Shown piece after piece: positions 1-11,396 of a stretch of DNA of 60,000 nt (position 1 is its first letter; each line of letters starts with the position of its first letter). Source of the DNA: Cryptomeria japonica (Eukaryota > Streptophyta > Pinopsida > Cupressales > Cupressaceae); the NCBI RefSeq assembly GCF_030272615.1, contig NC_081410.1, positions 574,319,241-574,379,240 of the forward strand. The letters are read 5' to 3'. The notes beneath the pieces were generated by a model, which saw only the letters and a list, made by a program, of their open reading frames with translations, was not told the DNA's origin and did no database searches. Made by a program: the position numbers and the translations under genes.

Positions 1-420
1 AGAAAGGTGTGTAGATAGGTAGTGCACCTTCCAATGGGAATAGAGCTCGGGGAAATCATTCCCAGTCAGCTATATCGTTTAGGACTCCTCAAGGACCCGC
101 TAAGGGTGGACAACAACAACAACAACCATCAAAACCGAAACAGTTCCAGGGCTAGCAAGGTGGAAACTCTTAGTTTAAGAAGAACAGGAACTGGTAGAGG
201 GGCAAACAAGGCCCGACAGGGCAGTCCTTGTAGAGTGCATCTCATGCCCCTAGCCATGGAAGTTTCCAGTAGTCTAGTGGGCCGATGGGTAATAGAGGAG
301 CTTGCTTCTCTTGTGGGTAGTTTGGTCATATAGCCGCGTAGTTCCCTCGGCATTTCCATAATTTAGGTAGTCAGAGGCCAGTAGCACCAGAGCCTATAGT
401 GGGAGATGCAAGGAGATCCC
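1..420 (+). pseudogene. Ty3/gypsy gag C-terminus with broken zinc knuckle
   Basis: This is the tail of the nucleocapsid part of a Ty3/gypsy Gag, which binds element RNA during particle assembly. The element begins upstream of the window. A CCHC knuckle is readable from 303: Cys (303-305), Cys (312-314) and His (327-329) are spaced CX2CX4H. The final Cys position (342-344) is TTC (Phe) instead of TGC. Two in-frame TAG codons (318-320 and 339-341) fall where related elements usually have Gln. Upstream lies an Asn/Gln-rich stretch (about 110-160) typical of Gag linkers. The copy is dead: knuckle lost and frame interrupted. The knuckle call is strong; the start is unknown. Confidence 0.75.
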
Positions 421-870
421 ATAGAGTGTTTGCAATGGTGGATGACCGCCAAGCTAATCATTAGGGTACAGTTATTGAGACAGTAGGTATGTTGCATGGA
501 ATCTCTATCTCTGTACTTTTTGATTCTGATGCTTCAGATTCTTTCATTTCTTCATCCATTGTGGAGCGGTGCGGACTCGTGTTTGCTAAGCAGGCAGATA
601 GGTGGTAAGTAGAGTTGGCTATAGGTGTCCGTGTCTTTGTAGATGCCTTTATTCCCAGTTGTGAGTTGGACCTAGGAACCATAGTTACCTCAGTTGACCT
701 TTGAGTCATTCCTTTGGGTTCTTATGGAGTTGTGTTGGGGATGGATTGGCTATCATCTCATAGTGCTCACGTTGATTGTCGCAAGAAGACAGTGGAGTGT
801 TTAGATGACTCTGTAGAGAAGTGGAGATTGTTGGAGTTTAGAGACCAATATCCCTACGCATGATCTCCGC
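421..870 (+). pseudogene. Ty3/gypsy aspartic protease, active site mutated
   Basis: This is the retropepsin-like protease that cleaves Gag-Pol, directly downstream of the knuckle as expected. The catalytic loop, normally Asp-Ser-Gly-Ala-Ser, reads Asp-Ser-Asp-Ala-Ser at 522-536; the change is GGT to GAT at 528-530, a G-to-A transition. The C-terminal landmark VLGMDWL followed by a His-Val-Asp-Cys segment (about 733-785) is the usual end of this domain in chromoviruses. In-frame stops occur at about 606 and 702. The catalytic change and the stops both indicate inactivity. Confidence 0.75.
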
Positions 871-2330
871 TATGCAACTTAAGTGGTGCATGTGTAGAGG
901 GTGTCAACTTTTTGTAGTTACTCTTGAGGATGTGGATGAGTCAGAGAGTCAAGAAATCTCTCTTGATGGTCACCCTATTCTTAGAGAGTATGCTGATGTG
1001 TTTTGATTAGATATTCCTAGTATGCCTCCGAAGCGAGACATAGACTTTTGTGTCGATTTGTTTCTTGGTGCAGAACCTATTTTGAGAGCTCCATATTGGA
1101 TGACTACTCAGGAGATGAGTGAGTTGAAGTTGCGGATAGAGGAATTATTGGCCAAGGGATTCATTCATCCTAGTGTTTCTCCTTGGGGTGCACCTGTGAT
1201 CTTCGTTAAGAAGAAAGATGGTTCTTTTCAGTTATGCATTGATCACCAACAACTAAATAAGGTAACCATCTAGAATAGATATCCATTGCCTCATATAGAT
1301 GACCTTTTTGATCAAGTTAAGTGATCCAAGGTGTTCTCTAAGATTGACCTGAAATCTAGATACCATTAGTTGCGCATTAAGGATGCAGACATTCATAAGA
1401 CAACATTTCGTACTCGTTATGGTCACTATGAGTTCACAGTGGTACCATTTGGGTTGACGAATGCCCCTTCAGTTTTCATGAGCCTCATGAATGGGGTTTT
1501 TCGCACCTATCTTGATCACTTCATCATTGAATTCTTGGATGACATTCTGATTTATTCTAGAACTATGGAGGAGCATGAGGGTCACTTACATCAGGTATTG
1601 CAATGCTTGAGGGAGAATCAACTTTATGCCAATTTGGCGAAGTGTGACTTCTTCTAGTCTGAGGTGAACTATCTTGGTCATGTGGTTTTGTGAGAAGGTA
1701 TATCCATGGATCCTTCAAAGATCCAAGCCATTGTTGATTGGCCAGTGCCGACCAACATTTCATAAGTTAGGAGTTTCATGGGTTTGGCCAGATATTATCG
1801 TCGCTTTGTTGAGGGCTTTTCCCGGATAGGACACTCGATTGCTTCTCTTTAGAGGAAAGGGAAGAAGTTTGTTTGGTCAGAGCAGTGTGAGGAAGCTTTT
1901 AGGACCTTGAAGGAACTCCTTGTCAGTGCTCCGATTTTGGTAGTTCCTGATCCATCTAGAGATTTTATGGTATGCATAGATGCCTCTTTGGAAGGTATAG
2001 GTGCAGTGCTTATGCAGGATGGATGTGTGGTTTCTTATGAGTCTCAAAAACTCAAAAACCATGAGTTGAACTATCCAGCTCACAATTTAGAGTTGGCAGC
2101 TGTAGTTCATGCTTTGGTTAGATGGCAACATTTCCTGTTAGGGCATCGATTTGAGTTGCATAGTGATCACCGCAGTCTGTAGTATATATTCATGTAGCCG
2201 AACTTGAATGCTCGACAACGAAGATGGGTGGAATTCTTATGCGAGTATGATTTTGGGGTTCATTATATTCAGGGGAAAGAGAACGTAGTGGCAGATGCTT
2301 TGAGTCGTAGGCGGCATGAAGTTTTAGCAT
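870..2330 (+). pseudogene. Ty3/gypsy reverse transcriptase and RNase H
   Basis: RT copies element RNA into cDNA and RNase H removes the RNA template. The RT starts near 1090; [21 protein letters not shown] is clear at about 1150-1215 and [10 protein letters not shown] at about 1440. The catalytic box reads FLDD at 1532-1543. RNase H follows from about 1950, with an Asp-Ala-Ser motif, ELAAVVHAL and GKENVVADALSRR. The reading frame is cut by TAG codons at 1271-1273, 1366 and 1655 and two near 2180-2200. Most match CAG (Gln) in related elements; the one at 1655 matches TGG. Domain order is normal. The ORF is non-functional, and the family assignment is secure. Confidence 0.9.
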
Positions 2331-2399
2331 TGTCCCTTAGAGTAGACTTGAGAGAGAGGATTCTTGGAGTTCTTCCTCAGGATACTTGGTATCAGGATG

Positions 2400-3815
2400 T
2401 TAGAGCTGTGATAGAGTCCAGAAGGCCTTTAGAGGGTAGATTTTATGGATATAACCTTGAGGCAGATGGACTTGTTCATCACCTTGGACAGATTTATGTA
2501 CATCCTTTGGAGGGTCTTCATGTTTTGATCATGACTGAGGCCCATAGTGCACCTTATTCGGCACATCCAGGTGTCAAGAAGATGCACGTAGATCTTAGAC
2601 AGATTTATCATTGGATTAGCATGAAACGTGACATTTTTGATTTTGTGTTGAAGTGTTTAGAGTGTTAGCAAGTGAAGGCAGAGCATCAGCACTCGACAGG
2701 GATTTTACAGCCTAATTTGGTATCGGATTGGAAATGGGATATCATTTCCATGGATTTCATTGTTGGTTTGCGTATCTCTTCACATCATCATGATGCTATC
2801 ATGGTCATTATTGACATATTGACTAGGTTGCTCATTTTGTTCCTATTCGAGCTTCCTATATGGCAGCAGTGGTGGCACGAGTCTTCTTGGAAGATGTAGT
2901 GAGATTGCATAGGATTCCAAGGCGGATCATCTTTGATAGAGATCCTGTCTTTACCTCAGCATTGTGGACCTCACTTCAGCATACTTTGGGGACTGAGTTA
3001 AACTTCAGTTCATCTTATCACCGAAAGATAGATGGTCAGATCGAGTGAGTGAATCAAGTGTTAGAGGACATGCTTCGCATGTATGTGATGGACTAGCAAT
3101 CGTGCTGGGAGGACTATATCTATCTAGTGGAGTTTGCTTATAATAATGGATGTCATAGCTCCATAGGTAAGTCCCCCTTTTAGGAATTGTATAGTCATCC
3201 TTGCCACACTCTTTTGAGTTGGGATCGGCTAGAGGATAGGGTGCTTATAGGACCGGATATTCTTCAAGAGATGGAGTGGCAGGTAGAGCGGATTCATGAG
3301 CATTTGGTAGCTGCACAAGATAGGCAGAAGAAGTATGCAGACGCTCATAGGGTACATCATCAGTTTTCTGTTGGTGACCGTGTGTTCTTGAGAGTGCGTC
3401 CGTGGAAGAGTTTGATCCGTTATGGAAAGGGTTCTAAGTTGGCGCCTCGGTTGGGTGGCCCTTTTGAGATCCTTGAGAGGATAGGACATGTTCCCTACCG
3501 TCTTGCCTTGCCACCAAGTCTATCCCGCATCCACAATGTCTTTCATGTTTCAGTTCTTCGACCTTATCATCCTGATGTGACACATGTTCTGGATTGGAAA
3601 TCTTTGTAGGTCGAGGACAGACAGCTTTCCATGGAGCCCATGCGCATTCTTCAGTGTCAGGATTTGATCCTCAGGGGTCGCACCATCGACCAAGTAAGGG
3701 TCCTATGGGACCCAAATGATGAGACCTCGGTGACTTGGGACGATGCAACGAAGATGAGAGAGTTGTATTCTTATTTCTTTTAGGCTTCTAGGAGCAAGCC
3801 TAGTTTTCGGGTGAG
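2400..3815 (+). pseudogene. Ty3/gypsy integrase with chromodomain-like C-terminus
   Basis: Integrase inserts cDNA into the genome. The HHCC zinc-binding region is visible: AHPGVKKMH, then CLEC, at about 2560-2668. The DDE core has Asp in ISMDFIVGL (about 2745), Asp in IFDRDPVFTS (about 2930) and Glu in DGQIE (about 3036). A one-base frameshift lies near 2828-2835. Stops at 2666 (TAG), 3046 (TGA), 3095 (TAG) and 3181 (TAG) fit CAG/CGA decay. After the core come GSKLAPRLGGPFEIL and SRIHNVFHVSVLRPY. A tail ending in a Val-Thr-Trp-Asp-Asp segment then matches the chromodomain-like tail of plant chromoviruses (Tekay/Del-like). The copy is dead; order PR-RT-RH-IN identifies Ty3/gypsy. Confidence 0.88.
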
Positions 3816-3817
3816 AA

Positions 3818-4440
3818 TGTAGTACCCCTACTCATTTGAACTCATTAGACTCATATTTGATTATTGTTTACTTTTAGTGGATACATTATCATGATGTGTT
3901 ATTCAGACTTATATGACATTATTTCATGCTTTATCTAGATATGAGATGCATAATTTATTTGCAGTATTTTAGTACTTGTGGTTTATGGCATTTTATGGAT
4001 TATTGCTACATACTGACACTTTACTTTATCTATGCAATGTGAAATTATATGTGGTGTGTCTGCGAGTGTATTGGATGCAAGGGTACGATTCTCCTTCACT
4101 CACTCCAGTGAGATAGGGAACGTTGTGATTCTCCTTCATCGGTGTGTATGTCATGTTTTCTATATTGTATATATGCATATGTGGTTCGGTGATGCATGAT
4201 ATTGCAGGTACAAGTATCGGGTAGGTACGACGTATCGTCTCCACCTGGCTTCATAGGTCTGAGCATGCCTTATATTTTCTGATGGAAGTGGAGGAGATAG
4301 TAGTTGATCCTATTTTACTCAGTTACACTCTTGTGAGTGTCGTCAATTGGTCATCCTATCAGTTTGTTCGGTCTTCATATTTTGTCGTTTGATCTTTTTA
4401 TGAGTATTTGCTTGAGGTTTTCTCAGTTTGTGTGTTTAGT
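3818..4440 (+). mobile_element. 3' LTR of the gypsy element (left end defined, right end uncertain)
   Basis: The sequence TGTAGTACCCC begins at 3818, right after the last codons of the integrase tail and a short purine-rich stretch (GGGTGAGAA). TGTARTACCC is a common LTR start in plant chromoviruses. The 5' LTR lies outside the window, so the right boundary cannot be found by comparison; 4440 is where the sequence becomes strongly AT-rich and is only a guess. Confidence 0.5.
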
Positions 4441-4985
4441 GGTTTTAAATTAATTAATTAAATTTATGGAGATATCTCATAGTTGGTATTTTTGAATTTT
4501 GTATTTTATGTATTGAGATTATAAATTTAGTTAATTAAAAGAAGTTATTAAATTAAGTTGCAAGCTGCATGATATTAGAAATATATTTTATTTAAATTTT
4601 AGTGAAAAATAAATTAGATTAATTTCATTTATTGTTTCCTAGAATTTTAAATAAATAAAAGAATAAAAGAATAAATAAATAAATAAATAAAAGAATTAAT
4701 TAGAATTAAATTATTGCTTTAATTTCTTTATTTAGAAAATTAATTAATTTGCATGAGAAAAGAAAAGAAAGAAAAATGTTTTTAAGTCGAGAGGCGTAAC
4801 CTACAATGGCATCAATAGGAGGTCATCATGAGTAACGGTGTAAGAAAAAAGAAACCTTTTGTATTCCTGTCAGTCATGCATGGAAATAACAAGAACCTTC
4901 GATAATGTTTCACAGCTTACTAGCCTTATGAAACTGACGATAATGGAAGAAGAAGCGGTTGTGGAGAATGGAAGTGCAAGAGGCA
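4441..4985. other. AT-rich DNA with AAATAAAT simple repeat
   Basis: No gene is recognised. A short (AAATA)n/(AATA)n simple repeat lies at about 4655-4695. This may still be LTR of the preceding gypsy element. Confidence 0.4.
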
Positions 4986-5273
4986 TTCACCTTTTCCTAT
5001 TTTAGAGGGGCAGATGATAGCAATGTTGAAGAATTCCATTGTAAGCTCCACAAATAAGCTCTGCAAAAGATGGAATGGGTGTTAGAAAAGGGCGATCATC
5101 CAATGATTCAAAACATGGAATGGGTATTAGCAAAGGGCAATCTCCAATCAAGAACAAATGTAGCAACTATTGTAGAAAAGCTGGCCAAAGTGAATGAACC
5201 AGTCGCTATGGAAATCAGCTCCATGGACAAAATACCAGATGTTTATTGCCAACTTATTTATGTTATGAGATAA
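4986..5273 (+). pseudogene. small unrecognised coding relic
   Basis: An open stretch with one internal stop continues into a 67-codon frame from ATG at 5070. It contains an imperfect internal duplication (MEWVLEKGDHP and MEWVLAKGN), then a hydrophilic helical segment ending at TAA 5271-5273. I do not recognise the family. It lies 300 bp upstream of another possible exon pair and could be part of the same dead gene, but I see no splice sites joining them. Confidence 0.2.
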
Positions 5274-5582
5274 TAGGACATTATGTTCTATTATTCCTTG
5301 ATTTAATTTTCCACTTTCCAACCACTATTTTAGATTTAGAATAGTTCAAGCAATTTAGACTTTCTATTTTAAAATTAGCTAATACGATATTCGTGGGAGT
5401 CTTTCTTTGATGATTCTGCAATTTAGACTTTCTATTTTAAAATTAGCTAATTTGTTTCTGCAATTTACATTTTTTGAAATTGAGGATACCCCTAAAACCT
5501 ATAAGTTTAAATTTTAAAATTAGCTTTCTACAACTAGTTTAATTGCTGCACTCAGATATCTTCATGAAGGAAGGTGAATCTC

Positions 5583-6000
5583 TATGGGTTTCATTGTTAA
5601 TCACTTTTTCCATGAATTTTCTGAGTTCAGAGAAAATGTTGAAACGTTGTTGCAGGCAGTTGCAATAGATGGACAAAACACGAATATGATGACATATTAT
5701 ATCTTCAAGGTAATTTTTTTTCAGAATTAGTGTGAATTTGCTAAAAACGAACAACTTACATCTTTTTTCCTTGTCTGTTGAGGTTTTGAATGTTTGAAAG
5801 AAAAAAAATTGAAATTTTTGGAACAGATATCTGCATTAGACACCATAGTAGGAAATCAAATGCACCAATCAGTGTAGGATCAGGGCACACCATCAAATGA
5901 TGAGATGGGAATGTTGAATGAAGTTGCTCAGAATTTTCTCAAGGAAGAATACAATCACTCTCTTAAAATGATTCCCAAGAGTTTTATTTTCAATCTATAC
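5583..6000 (+). pseudogene. possible two-exon gene relic
   Basis: From ATG 5584 a frame runs to AAG at 5707-5709, directly before GTAATT, a good splice donor. At 5824-5826 the sequence GAACAG is a plausible acceptor preceded by T-rich DNA. Removing the 117-bp intron (5710-5826) keeps the frame in phase 0. Exon 2 begins ISALDTIVGNQMHQSV, has one TAG (about 5875), then reads through NEVAQNFLKEEYNHSLKM. The composition looks protein-like (balanced, helical), unlike the AT-rich surroundings. I do not recognise the protein. It is probably a decayed host gene or a transposon-captured fragment. Confidence 0.3.
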
Positions 6001-7752
6001 ATAGACAGTTCTCCTATTTTTGTTGAAATTTTTAATTTTTTTTTCTATTTATTTAAATGATCTATTCATTAATTTCTACAGATCTAGTAATATTTAATAT
6101 TGGGTGAGCCTTGGAAACTAATATTTAGATGCAAAATTTTACCCAATTTTCATATTTTTTTCATTAAAATGTTGATATTATTTATTTATTTATTGTTTGG
6201 TCTAATTGTTCAGTGAACAGTTTCACATTCTTATAACAACTCAATTCTTCTTATTAGTCTTTTTTGCTATTTTGTTTTGGTTATTGGAATTTAGCTATTT
6301 TGCCAAGAAGATAGATTGCAGTTCATATAACTTTACTAGAATCTAAAATCATTCTCAAGCTGTAAAAAGTATGGTAGTAAACAGAGACAAGTTTTGTTCT
6401 TTTTAGTGTACACTAATGTAGAAAGGGAGGCAACACATAGATCTTATTCTCATTCAAGTAGATAAAAATGGAGTTAGAAATTTTAGAATGTGAAATTTGA
6501 TTGTTTTGTTTTGATTTGTTGTAACATTACTACAAGATATAAGCTTCATTTTTGGCATCTTCCATAAGCTCTATTAAACCCAAATAAATTTTTCCTATCT
6601 TGAGCTTTGTATAACAACATGCATTGAGAGAATACATGCCTTATAAGCATCATTTTTTGCATCCTCCATAAGCTCCATTAAACCCCAAATAAATTTTTTC
6701 TATCTTGAGCTTTGTATAACAACATGCATCTGAGAGAAAATAGATGCCTTTAGATGCCTTTTCTATATATTGAATTCCGAGCATAATGATCAAATCATGA
6801 ATGTATTAATCTATATTCGAAAAGTAGTTTTTGTTGCTATGTAAACTTTCCAATGTAAGTTAAAAAGATTGAAAGTTTCAATATAGCTCAATTGTTGAAG
6901 TACTACTTCTTTCTAAAATTTAATATGCATAGTCATTTCACTTTAATATTTTAGATCTAATGTCTTTTAATGTCTTTTAATGTCTTCTATGTTGTTTAGC
7001 AAAAATATAGAAAGGATCTATTTATATCTAGATTTTAGTTTTAAATTTATTCTAAAAGATTGATGATTCATTTAAAAATTAGAAATGTTTTATTCATACC
7101 TAGATTTTAGTTTTAAATTTATTCTGAAATTGATTGTTTATTTATTTATAAATTTAAAAAAATTAGTTTAATTTTATAATTTAAATTTATTTGGTATATT
7201 TAGAAATATCAAAAAGATTTTTTTTGCTTTTGTTTCTATATTTCAATCATAAAAATATAAAGTTTCTAAATTCAAAAAATCAAAATTACATGCTACAAGT
7301 AGAAAGAATAAAAATGGTATATAATTTTAATTTTCAATTTTAAAAAATAGAAAAAATTATGTTTCTAAAGTTTAATCATAAAAATATAATGTTTCTAAAT
7401 TCAAAAAAATCAAAGTTACATGCATTCACAAACATTTCAAAAATATGATATAGATTTGATTTTTCTATTTAGATCTCATTTATCTATTAGTTGAGTTTGA
7501 ATATTTTATTATATATTAATAAAAATTTCATTTTTTTTGTATCAAAATTTAAAAAATTAGTTGCTTTAAAATAGTTTTCTAGAAACTCTAAACCTAATAT
7601 TATCATTAAAAACAAAAAGTTAATAAGATTTTAAATTTATATTAATAAAATTATTTTAATTAAAATAAAGTTTAAGCTATTTTAAAATGTATTTATTTTT
7701 TAGAACAAAATTTAAAGCTATTTATTTCATAAATTGAAAAAAGGAGAAAAAA
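6001..7752. other. AT-rich gene-free DNA
   Basis: Long runs of A/T with no frame longer than background. Apart from the tandem duplication at 6538-6750 it holds an imperfect repeat of GATTTTAGTTTTAAATTTATT (about 7030 and 7105) and a triple ATGTCTTTTA repeat near 6960. Nothing else is seen. Confidence 0.6.
6538..6750. repeat. 105-bp tandem duplication
   Basis: Copy 1 (6538-6642) and copy 2 (6643-6750) share AAGC(T/A)TCATTTTT, CCATAAGCTC, CTTGAGCTTTGTATAACAAC and ATGCCTT in the same order, with scattered substitutions and small indels. Only two copies are present. Confidence 0.85.
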
Positions 7753-10155
7753 TTAACCCTACTTACAACTTGAACCCTAATCTAACCATAATTGAACTTT
7801 AACCCTATTTGAACCCTAAAACTAATTATAACCCTAATTAAACCCTAATTGAATTGTAATACTAACTCTATTCATAATGGAACCCTAGCCATAATGCTCC
7901 CACTAATTTTAATGGAGCCTCAACCTTTAACTTGAGCATTATCCTTCAATATTTACCCTAATTATACCCTAACATTAACACTAAACCTAATCTTACCAAA
8001 TTAAAACCTAACCCTAAACTTAAGTATAATCCTAGAGAATTAAACACTACCTATAACTTCAACCCTCATCTAATTATGATTGAGTCATAACCCCAAACTA
8101 AACCTTAACACTAATTGAAACCTAATTATAAACTAACCTTAAATTTTATTATAAATCTACAATTAATTTCTAATTACAACTTGAACCCTAAAATAACCAT
8201 AATTGAATCCTATCCCTCAACTTAAACCCAACCCTAATTGAACTATAATCCTAATTAAACTCTAATTCTAAGCTATCCTAAACCCTAATCTACTCTATAC
8301 CTTGATCCTAATTTAACTCTAATCCTAACCCTAACTATACTTAAATTGTTACCATAATCAAATCCTAATCGTAATTGAACCCTAAGTCTAATTAACTATA
8401 ACCTTAACCCTTAACCCTAATCCCTTTAATTGAATGCCAACCATAACCTAACCATAAACTTAACTCTAGCCATATAATTAAACCCTAATCCTAACAATAA
8501 CCCTAATCATATGCCCTAACCCTAATAATAACCCTATTCATGATGTAAATCCTAACCATAACCCTAACACTAAACCTAACCCTAACCATGGTGTAAGCCC
8601 TAATATTAATCCTAATAGTATCCATTAAAACATACCATAACCATGATATAAAAAACTACCCTAACTCTACCCCTAAATTAAATTATATCTCTAATTATAA
8701 CACTAATCATAAATCCTAACCCTAACTCTAACCTTGAATCCATCTCTAAGCTAAAACCTAACCCTAAAGTTAAGTCTAACCCTGTCCATTAACCTAAACC
8801 TAACTATGATATAAACCTTAACCATAATCCTAAAGTCTAATCCTAACTAGACCCCAAAATCTAACCCTAATCCTAACACTATACCCTAACCCTAACCATA
8901 ACCATAACCTTACCCCTAACCCGATCATTGTCCTTAACTATGATGCATCCCTAACAGTAACTATAATTGTAAGTATAACCCTAAACCTAAACATAATCCT
9001 AAGCCCTAACCTTAACTATAAAAGTAATCATATACCTTTTCCCTAACCTTGAATCTATTTCTAAGCCAAAGCCTAATTGTAATCCAAACCCTAAACCTAA
9101 GGCTAACCCTATTCATTAACCTAAAATTAACTATGATGTAAACCCTAAACATAATCCTAAACCCTAACTTTAATTATAATCCTAAACCCTAACAATAATC
9201 CTTATCTCTAATAAAAACTCACCCTAACCCTAAACTTGACCATAATTCAATCACTAAATCTAACCCTAACCCTCATTGTTAACTTAACCTAACCATAATG
9301 TCAACCCTTACTATAATCTTAAACCTAAATTAACACTAACACTAATTATTAACTTGACCCTAACAATGATGTTAACATGAGACTAACAATATCCCTAGTT
9401 GTGCTAGAAACCCTAACCCTAACCATATTCCTGACCCTGACCATGAACTCTAACCCTAACCATATTCCAAACCCTTACCGTAAATCCATCCCTAAGATTA
9501 TCCTCAACCCTAACCCTAAACCTATCCCAAAACCTATCCCTCATCCTAAGAGTAAATCCTATTCATAATCCTAATCCTAACCCATACCATAACCCTAACC
9601 CTATCCTTAATCGTAAACCCTAACCATAATCCTTGAACCCTAACCCTAAACCTAAACGTAACTCTAAACATGGTGTTAATTATGACCCTAACTTGAATCA
9701 TAACCCTAACCCTAGGCATAATCCTATTAATAACCCTAACCCTAATCTTAACCATAATCCTAAATCTAACCTTAATGCCAATCATGATATAAACAATAAA
9801 CTTAACCATAACCCTTATCATAATCCTAACCTAACCCTAACCCTAAGCCTAACCTAACCATTATCCTAAACCCTAACCCAAACAATAATCCTGCCCTAAA
9901 CATAACCCCAACCCAAATTGAACTTTGATCCTAATCTATTCCTAACTTTAATCTAGCCCAAACCCTGATCCTAATTGAACTTTAATACTAACTTAACCCT
10001 AACCTTAATGTAATTGAACCATGACCCTAATTCTAACCCTAACTTTGATGTAAACCCTAAACATAATTGTAACCCCAACACTAAACTCTAATCATAAACT
10101 TAACCTTAAAACAAAACCTTAACCCTAACCATAATCCTAATTGTAACCATAAACC
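7753..10155. repeat. degenerate telomere-like (CCCTAA/CCCTAAA) array, left part
   Basis: About 2.4 kb built of CCCTAA and CCCTAAA motifs separated by variants such as CCATAA, CCTTAA and CCTAATT. Short perfect runs such as AACCCTAACCCTAACC occur throughout. The C-rich strand is on top over the full length. This is an interstitial telomere-like array, not a chromosome end: it continues on the far side of the inserted element at 25347. Short frames inside it (Asn/Pro-rich) are translation artefacts of the repeat. Confidence 0.9.
10151..10155. repeat. target-site duplication AAACC, left copy
   Basis: AAACC directly precedes TGTAGCG (element start). The same AAACC follows the right LTR end at 25342-25346. 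The 5-bp length is normal for LTR element integration. Confidence 0.92.
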
Positions 10156-11396
10156 TGTAGCGTCCTAAAATTGCGACACTTGCAATTTCGACTGCATTTC
10201 GGTCTTCACGATGGCGACGCAACATGCAACCTGAATGGAGACCCTGAAACTTGCTCACAACACTGAAAACTGCATTTTTCAAGCACCCTGGCCTGAACCT
10301 CCTTGCACCCTGCTGTCTCGGGAGGTGGGACCAGAGCGCCCAGTGCCCTGGTCCCTCAGGACCAGGGCGCCCAGCGCCCTGGTCCCTGGGTCCTATTTTG
10401 GGCCCGGTCTCCTAAGGGGCTCGGGTCTTTTTGTTTGCAATTTGGAAATTACATTTCTTGGTCGGCCTAAGGTCAGGAAAATCAGTCTATCAACCCTAAA
10501 TAACAAGTATATAAACTACATTTTTCTTTCTCATTTGGGATGAAGAGGATATGTGTACAAGGCGTGGAAACTATACTCAAGCATTCAAGCATTCAAGCAT
10601 TCCTTCAAGCAATTGGTCATCTCAAGTCTCCATTCAAGGCTAAGTGTTGCATTCAAGACAAGGATTCAACCATTGAAGAGGAGATCACATACTACATGCT
10701 ACAACATACAACATACAACATACAACATCTAAACCTTCGCACATAAGGATACAAACATGCTTAGAACAAGGTATTAGTACTTGTTTTACAGTCATTTACA
10801 TTTACAGCTCTTGCTCATTTCTTGGTTAATTCCAAAACCGGGGTTTGACCTAAAGGCAAACCCCCAATCCTTAACCCCCCAATCGTCTTCGCTTTTCTGT
10901 GTGTAGGTTGCAGGTACGCGGCTGAAATTGAAGATCTGGAATCCTTGTGCAGAGACGAACAGATCCCCCTTCGTTTCGCGGATTTTTCGGAGGACCGTGG
11001 CGTCGGGCGCCATCGTCCTGACAACTTTTGCTCAAATTTGCAGGTTAGCGCCGTATCGACATTTTACTGCTAATTCCAGGTCCGCAGCTTCATCCTATAA
11101 CCCGAACTCAGTTTATAAGCGAATCTTTATGACTTTCTATGCATGCTTAGCTTAATTTCCTTAACAACATTCTTTACAAAAGAGGGTAGCCTTGCTGTCT
11201 TAACCCTTGAAACACATTTAGTATCCAATCTTGCATTGCGTGGGATTGGATCTTGTGGTTTTCAACCCCTCTTTTGAATGTAAAGTCTCTCCCCTAAGTG
11301 AAAAACCATCGAATCCTAGCGAACCTCCCTTCTCTCTCCTCGGAGTCGGAAGAGGGGAGAACAACTAGGGTTCGATCGTGATTTTTCCGCTTTACA
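10156..11396 (+). mobile_element. element A 5' LTR (1241 bp)
   Basis: Begins TGTAGCGTCC and ends GCTTTACA. It matches 24166-25341 along its full length, except for a 65-bp GC-rich stretch around 10290-10390 missing from the 3' copy. By eye the first 130 bp differ at two positions. The GC-rich stretch carries two strong inverted repeats (10327-10355 and 10359-10385). A third weaker hairpin is at 10992-11018. Confidence 0.92.

Noticed and set aside
9377-9857. Asn/Pro- and Val/Arg-rich frames in the telomere-like array
   Set aside because: They arise from the repeat (CCCTAA read as Asn-Pro-type codons) and have no protein character.
10235-11155. Short frames in LTRs of the gag-only elements (also 13163-13875, 19628-20460, 24261-25100)
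   Set aside because: They recur in each LTR with differing lengths and stops and fall in regulatory sequence; no sign of coding constraint.
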